In this document: one piece after another, positions 5,958-8,765 of the stretch | Layout: every line of letters begins with the position of its first letter | How positions within the stretch are numbered: the first letter of the stretch is position 1 | Assembly (NCBI GenBank): GCA_050944415.1 | Contig: JBMNRA010000084.1 | Location: 1-8,765, forward strand | Source of the DNA: Ruminococcus_G sp050944415 | Lineage (GTDB): Bacteria > Bacillota > Clostridia > Lachnospirales > Lachnospiraceae | Direction of reading: 5' to 3' | DNA: 8,765 nt | Position numbers and translations under genes: made by a program | Notes under the pieces: generated by a model | What the model was told of the DNA's origin: nothing | What the model saw: only the letters and a program-made list of their open reading frames with translations | The model's database searches: none

Positions 5958-7453
5958 GACAGTTTACCTCCCCATGCAGCTCTCATAATATCTTCCTGAT
6001 TAAAATGCTCCGAGTCACGTTCCAGTTCCCCCATGATCTTTCCTTCCCGCATAACAATGACGCGATCACTCATACCGAGAATTTCCGGAAGTTCAGAGGA
6101 AACCATGATGACACATTTCCCTTCGCTGCACAGTTTATTCATTACATTATAAACTTCGATTTTGGCGCCTACATCGATTCCTCTTGTCGGCTCATCAAAA
6201 ATATAGATATCCGCATCTGTATTTACCCATTTTGCAATAACCACTTTCTGCTGATTACCGCCGGAAAGTGTGCCGGCCGGAGTCTGAAGAGAAGGAGTTT
6301 TTATCTTATATGTTTCGACATTCTCCCTGCCCACCTTATCGTATTTTTTCTGATCCAGAAATCCATGATGGGTATCCTTATCAATAGTAGCCAGGAAAAG
6401 ATTATTCTTTACAGACGCATCCAGAATCAGTCCTTCTCCTTTTCGATCCTCCGTTACGAAAGCAATACCATTGGCAATTGCATCCTTAGGAGACTTGATC
6501 TCTACTTTTTTCCCTTTGATATAAACTTCACCGCTGTCTTTGGGATCTGCTCCAAACAAAGCTCGCATGGTTTCTGTTCGTCCCGCACCTACCAGTCCTG
6601 AGAAACCGAGGACTTCTCCTGCGTAAGCTTTAAAACTTACATCCCGCAGGACACCGACGGAATTAAAATGTTCAATTCTGAGGAATTCCTCTCCCCGTGT
6701 GGTTTTTTCCTTCGGGAACAGATTATCCAGAGATCTTCCAACCATATCCGCGATCAGACTATCATTGGTAACTTCTGAAACCGGTTTTGTACTGATGTGT
6801 GAACCGTCACGCATTACAGTAATGCAATCACAGATTTCAAAAATCTCTTCCAGTTTATGAGACACAAAGATAATGGCGATTCCTTTTTCTTTCAGAATTT
6901 TTATCGTCTTCATCAATTGCTCTACTTCTTTGTTTGAAAGCGAAGAAGTCGGCTCATCCATAATAATCAGACGTGCTTCTGATAAAATTGATTTTCCAAT
7001 TTCTACCATTTGCTGCACACCGATTCCCAGCTTTCCGCAGAGAGTATGAGGATCAATGTCAATTCCGAGAGAATGCATAATCTCTTTTGCCTTTTTATGC
7101 ATATATGTATAGTCCAGCAAGAACCCTTTTTTCTTATAATAATTGATAAACAGATTGTCCGTAATGCTCAAATCCGGACAGATATTCAATTCCTGATAAA
7201 TACACCCAATACCGTAATGTTTGGATACATTTGGATTGGACAGTTTCACTTCCTTCCCATCAATGATAATCTTTCCCTTTTCCGGTTGATTGACTCCTGT
7301 GAATACTTTAATCAGTGTTGATTTACCGGCACCGTTTTCTCCGATCAGACCGTGGACTTCTCCTGTTCTAACCTGAAAAGACATATCATTCAACGCGATT
7401 ACACCAGGAAAGTATTTGGTAACATTTTGAAGCTCCATAATTAATTCGCCCAT
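5954..7453 (-). CDS. CUT2-type sugar ABC transporter ATPase, double domain (RbsA/MglA family)
   Basis: This 499-aa cytoplasmic protein powers the importer. Domain 1 has the Walker A GENGAGKST (38-46), the Q-loop region around IYQEL (85-89), signature LGIGVQQ (142-148), Walker B LIIMDEP (162-168) and switch His199 (FVSHKLEEI). Domain 2, from about residue 255, has the family's usual degenerate Walker A (GLVGAGRTE), a canonical LSGGNQQKV signature and a FDEPTRGIDVG Walker B. In the first signature the usual Ser is Gly143. That signature should face the degenerate second Walker A, so only one full ATP site is expected. The ATG start has AAGGTGG about 9 nt upstream. The gene follows the binding-protein gene after a 73-base gap with a hairpin and overlaps the permease by ATGA. 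It contrasts with the inactive-looking relative at 683-2116. Confidence 0.94.
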   Translation of the reverse strand: MGELIMELQNVTKYFPGVIALNDMSFQVRTGEVHGLIGENGAGKSTLIKVFTGVNQPEKGKIIIDGKEVKLSNPNVSKHYGIGCIYQELNICPDLSITDNLFINYYKKKGFLLDYTYMHKKAKEIMHSLGIDIDPHTLCGKLGIGVQQMVEIGKSILSEARLIIMDEPTSSLSNKEVEQLMKTIKILKEKGIAIIFVSHKLEEIFEICDCITVMRDGSHISTKPVSEVTNDSLIADMVGRSLDNLFPKEKTTRGEEFLRIEHFNSVGVLRDVSFKAYAGEVLGFSGLVGAGRTETMRALFGADPKDSGEVYIKGKKVEIKSPKDAIANGIAFVTEDRKGEGLILDASVKNNLFLATIDKDTHHGFLDQKKYDKVGRENVETYKIKTPSLQTPAGTLSGGNQQKVVIAKWVNTDADIYIFDEPTRGIDVGAKIEVYNVMNKLCSEGKCVIMVSSELPEILGMSDRVIVMREGKIMGELERDSEHFNQEDIMRAAWGGKLS

Positions 7454-7480
7454 GATTTTAAACCACCTTCCCTATTTAAA

Positions 7481-7514
7481 ATTGCGTCCAGAGAGTTTCC
7501 CCTCTGGGCGCAAT
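7481..7514 (-). terminator. Hairpin between binding-protein and ATPase genes, probable partial terminator or mRNA stabiliser
   Basis: Arms 7481-7493 and 7502-7514 form a 13-bp stem with an 8-nt loop. In minus-strand RNA there is one C-A mismatch and the stem is followed by UUUUAAAU. It lies 12 bases after the binding-protein stop. Such hairpins often let the binding protein be made in excess of the ATPase and permease. The mismatch and short U tract suggest incomplete termination. Confidence 0.55.
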
Positions 7515-7526
7515 CTCTGTACTGTT

Positions 7527-8558
7527 TTACTCGGCCGCTCCAACCTTGCTTTCCAGGTCTGCAATAAAGTCAGCTGCATTATCACTGTTTACAACTTCCT
7601 GACCGGAATCAATTACTTCGTCAACTTCTTCGCCATTCATAATCTTAATGGCTGTCTCAACACCAAGAACTCCCATCTCATAAGGATGCTGAGCGGTTGT
7701 TCCCAGAACTTCTCCATTTTCCACTTTCTCTGCAACAGGAAGTGTACCGTCAAATCCATATACCAGCGTATCCTTTCCGGCTGCTTCCACCGCATTTACT
7801 GCGCCTGTTGCCATGGAGTCTGCTGTTGTGATAATCAGATCCACATCATCGTATTTCTGCAACAGGTTCTCGCTGACACTCATGCCTTTTTCTTCTGTGG
7901 AATCTGCAGCCTGAACTTCCAGAATCTCAACGCCTGATTCCTCCAGACCCGCTTCAATACCGGCTTCTCTGGCGTCATGAGTCGCATCACCGAGACGTCC
8001 TCTCAGCACGATGGCTTTCGCACCCTCTCCTACTTGTTCGCCTGCCCAGAGCGCACCCTCTTTGGCAGCCGCCTCATTACCTGTTCCAATAAAACATACT
8101 TTATCTTCCAGAGAAGAATCTGTATCAACCGCAATGATTTTAATTCCAGCATCTACTGCATTCTGAAGAGCCGGAAGAACTGTTTCGTCATTGGACGGAG
8201 CAATACACAGAACATCAACGCCTGCTGCGATCAGAGTTTCAATATTTTCCACCTGTTTTGCCACATCACTTTCCGAATTGGGAGCGATAAATGTCAGATC
8301 CACTCCGTTTTCTTCAGCTGCCGCTTCTGCACCGGCTTTTACAAGAATCCAGTACTGGTCAGCCAGAGATTTAACGACAAAACCTACTTTTATATCACCT
8401 GAGCTTCCGGAACCGCTGTCCTCTGATGATGCATCAGAGGAAGCATCTTCTGTTGAGGATGTTTCTGATGAGGAAGTGTCTCCGCCTCCTCCGCCGCATC
8501 CAGCTAATATGGTAGCGAAAAGGGTAGCTGCACATAACATACTTATAATTTTCTTCAT
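7527..8558 (-). CDS. Sugar-binding lipoprotein of a CUT2-type ABC transporter (RbsB-like, Peripla_BP_4 family)
   Basis: This extracytoplasmic receptor captures the substrate and delivers it to the permease. It has 343 aa from the chosen start. A basic signal peptide ends in the lipobox LAGC with Cys21, so it is predicted to be lipid-anchored. A Gly then Ser/Asp/Glu-rich linker (22-55) leads to the binding domain from about 56 (IKVGFVVKSLADQYW). RbsB-like landmarks include VDVLCIAPSNDE, RGRLGDATHDAREAG, a TADSMATGA segment and VYGFDGT near the hinge, then TTAQHPYEMGVLG. These place it in the ribose/galactose/inositol/AI-2 group but do not give the ligand. A longer frame opens at 8609, but its 17 extra residues would sit before the signal peptide. 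The ATG at 8558 has GGGAGG 8 nt upstream. First gene of the operon. Confidence 0.93.
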   Translation of the reverse strand: MKKIISMLCAATLFATILAGCGGGGGDTSSSETSSTEDASSDASSEDSGSGSSGDIKVGFVVKSLADQYWILVKAGAEAAAEENGVDLTFIAPNSESDVAKQVENIETLIAAGVDVLCIAPSNDETVLPALQNAVDAGIKIIAVDTDSSLEDKVCFIGTGNEAAAKEGALWAGEQVGEGAKAIVLRGRLGDATHDAREAGIEAGLEESGVEILEVQAADSTEEKGMSVSENLLQKYDDVDLIITTADSMATGAVNAVEAAGKDTLVYGFDGTLPVAEKVENGEVLGTTAQHPYEMGVLGVETAIKIMNGEEVDEVIDSGQEVVNSDNAADFIADLESKVGAAE

Positions 8559-8566
8559 TACTTCAA

Positions 8567-8572
8567 CCTCCC
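8567..8572 (-). promoter_or_regulatory. Ribosome binding site deciding the binding-protein start
   Basis: GGGAGG lies 8 nt before ATG (8556-8558). It selects this start over an upstream in-frame ATG at 8607-8609, which lies inside the operator-like palindrome and about at the predicted transcription start. Confidence 0.85.
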
Positions 8573-8591
8573 GTTGTTGTCTAATTCTCTG

Positions 8592-8608
8592 TGGTATCGC
8601 GATTACCA
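8592..8608. promoter_or_regulatory. Operator-like palindrome over the predicted transcription start
   Basis: TGGTATCGCGATTACCA has inverted arms TGGTA/TACCA around a CG-rich core containing the perfect palindrome ATCGCGAT. A CG-centred palindrome of this length is typical of LacI-family operators. It does not match the usual CcpA cre spacing. Its position just downstream of the predicted -10 fits repression by roadblock or occlusion. The binding protein is unknown and no LacI-type gene is in the window. Confidence 0.5.
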
Positions 8609-8613
8609 ATATT

Positions 8614-8642
8614 AAAATACCATTTGTATTTATTTTTGAACA
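8614..8642 (-). promoter_or_regulatory. Probable promoter of the sugar transport operon
   Basis: On the minus strand an extended -10, TGG-TATTTT (8614-8622), has a poor -35 TGTTCA (8637-8642) with 17-base spacing. Runs of A lie just upstream (8651-8674), which could act as an UP-type element. A weak -35 fits a promoter that needs an activator, such as the AraC-type regulator encoded here. Other AT-rich -10 candidates exist, so this is a best guess. Confidence 0.45.
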
Positions 8643-8704
8643 CTCACTTTTTTGTCTTAAAGTGGATTTTTTTTACTTCTTTAGATAATTTTTATATAAA
8701 ATGC

Positions 8705-8746
8705 GGAAAATATCATTTTTCTATAATCATTTTGACGGGAAAATAT
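8705..8746 (-). repeat. Two direct repeats of ATATTTTCC, possible activator sites
   Basis: The 9-mer ATATTTTCC (minus strand) occurs exactly at 8705-8713 and 8738-8746, offset by 33 bases or about three helical turns. It lies roughly 100 and 130 bases upstream of the predicted start. AraC-type regulators often bind direct repeats on one face of DNA. The region is AT-rich, so chance is possible. Confidence 0.3.
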
Positions 8747-8757
8747 GGTATGATAAT
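8732..8757 (+). promoter_or_regulatory. Possible divergent promoter at the right edge
   Basis: TTGACG (8732-8737) is followed by GATAAT (8752-8757) on the plus strand. Spacing is only 14 bases, shorter than ideal. It may drive a plus-strand gene beyond the window. The rest of 8643-8765 holds no gene. Confidence 0.25.
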
Positions 8758-8765
8758 GACATCAT

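Noticed and set aside
6005..6601. 198-codon open frame on the plus strand
   Set aside because: It lies wholly opposite the well-supported ATPase gene, has Cys/Phe/Ile-rich low-quality composition and no ribosome binding site. It is an antisense shadow.
8592..8608. Classical CcpA cre site
   Set aside because: The TG and CA ends are too far apart for the usual 14-16 bp cre pattern on either strand, so only a general operator-like call is made.
8559..8609. Upstream in-frame start giving a 360-aa binding protein
   Set aside because: The 17 extra residues precede a normal lipoprotein signal peptide and overlap the predicted transcription start and operator. The ATG at 8558 has a far better ribosome binding site.
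8645..8674. Terminator-like hairpin CACTTT/AAAGTG followed by eight T on the plus strand
   Set aside because: The stem is only 6 bp and AT-rich, and no plus-strand gene precedes it. The A tract more likely belongs to the minus-strand promoter region.
8191..8688. 165-codon open frame on the plus strand
   Set aside because: It mirrors the binding-protein gene, and its Pro/Ser runs are the reverse of the Gly/Ser linker. No family resemblance.

Overview
The window looks like a low-to-moderate G+C Firmicute of the class Clostridia, most likely Lachnospiraceae. This is inferred from the strong GGAGG ribosome binding sites, the sugar ABC transporter paired with a YesM/YesN-type two-component system, the Ser/Asp/Glu-rich linker after the lipoprotein cysteine, and an IS66-like element. 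No rRNA or tRNA is present, so the taxonomy is inference. All native genes lie on the minus strand, so transcription runs from right to left.

Right part (about 4919-8642): a complete ribose/galactose-class (CUT2) import operon. A promoter and an operator-like palindrome precede a substrate-binding lipoprotein (7527-8558). A hairpin in the next gap may lower downstream expression. Then come a double-domain ATPase (5954-7453) and a permease (4962-5957), joined by a 4-bp ATGA overlap. A terminator hairpin follows (4916-4946). The sugar cannot be named from sequence.

Middle part (2140-4884): a new promoter drives a two-component system. It encodes a 538-aa response regulator with a receiver and an AraC-type DNA-binding domain, then a 348-aa histidine kinase that starts at TTG and has almost no extracytoplasmic part.

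Left part (93-2116): directly downstream in the same orientation lies a second ATPase-permease pair with the same ATGA overlap. Its 477-aa ATPase-like protein is full length but has lost Walker A, the catalytic Glu, the signature Gly residues and the switch His. The partner permease has an altered version of the family's most conserved motif. This looks like a transporter copy turned into something other than a pump, perhaps a sensory or regulatory partner of the kinase. The permease is cut after about 186 residues by an IS66-like element, whose right end fills positions 1-127: transposase C-terminus, terminator, and an end reading GTAAGCG.

Working model (inference): the kinase-regulator pair controls the upstream sugar operon. 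The catalytically dead ABC pair sits in the signalling operon as a possible membrane-associated accessory, and the IS insertion has probably disabled its permease half in this strain.
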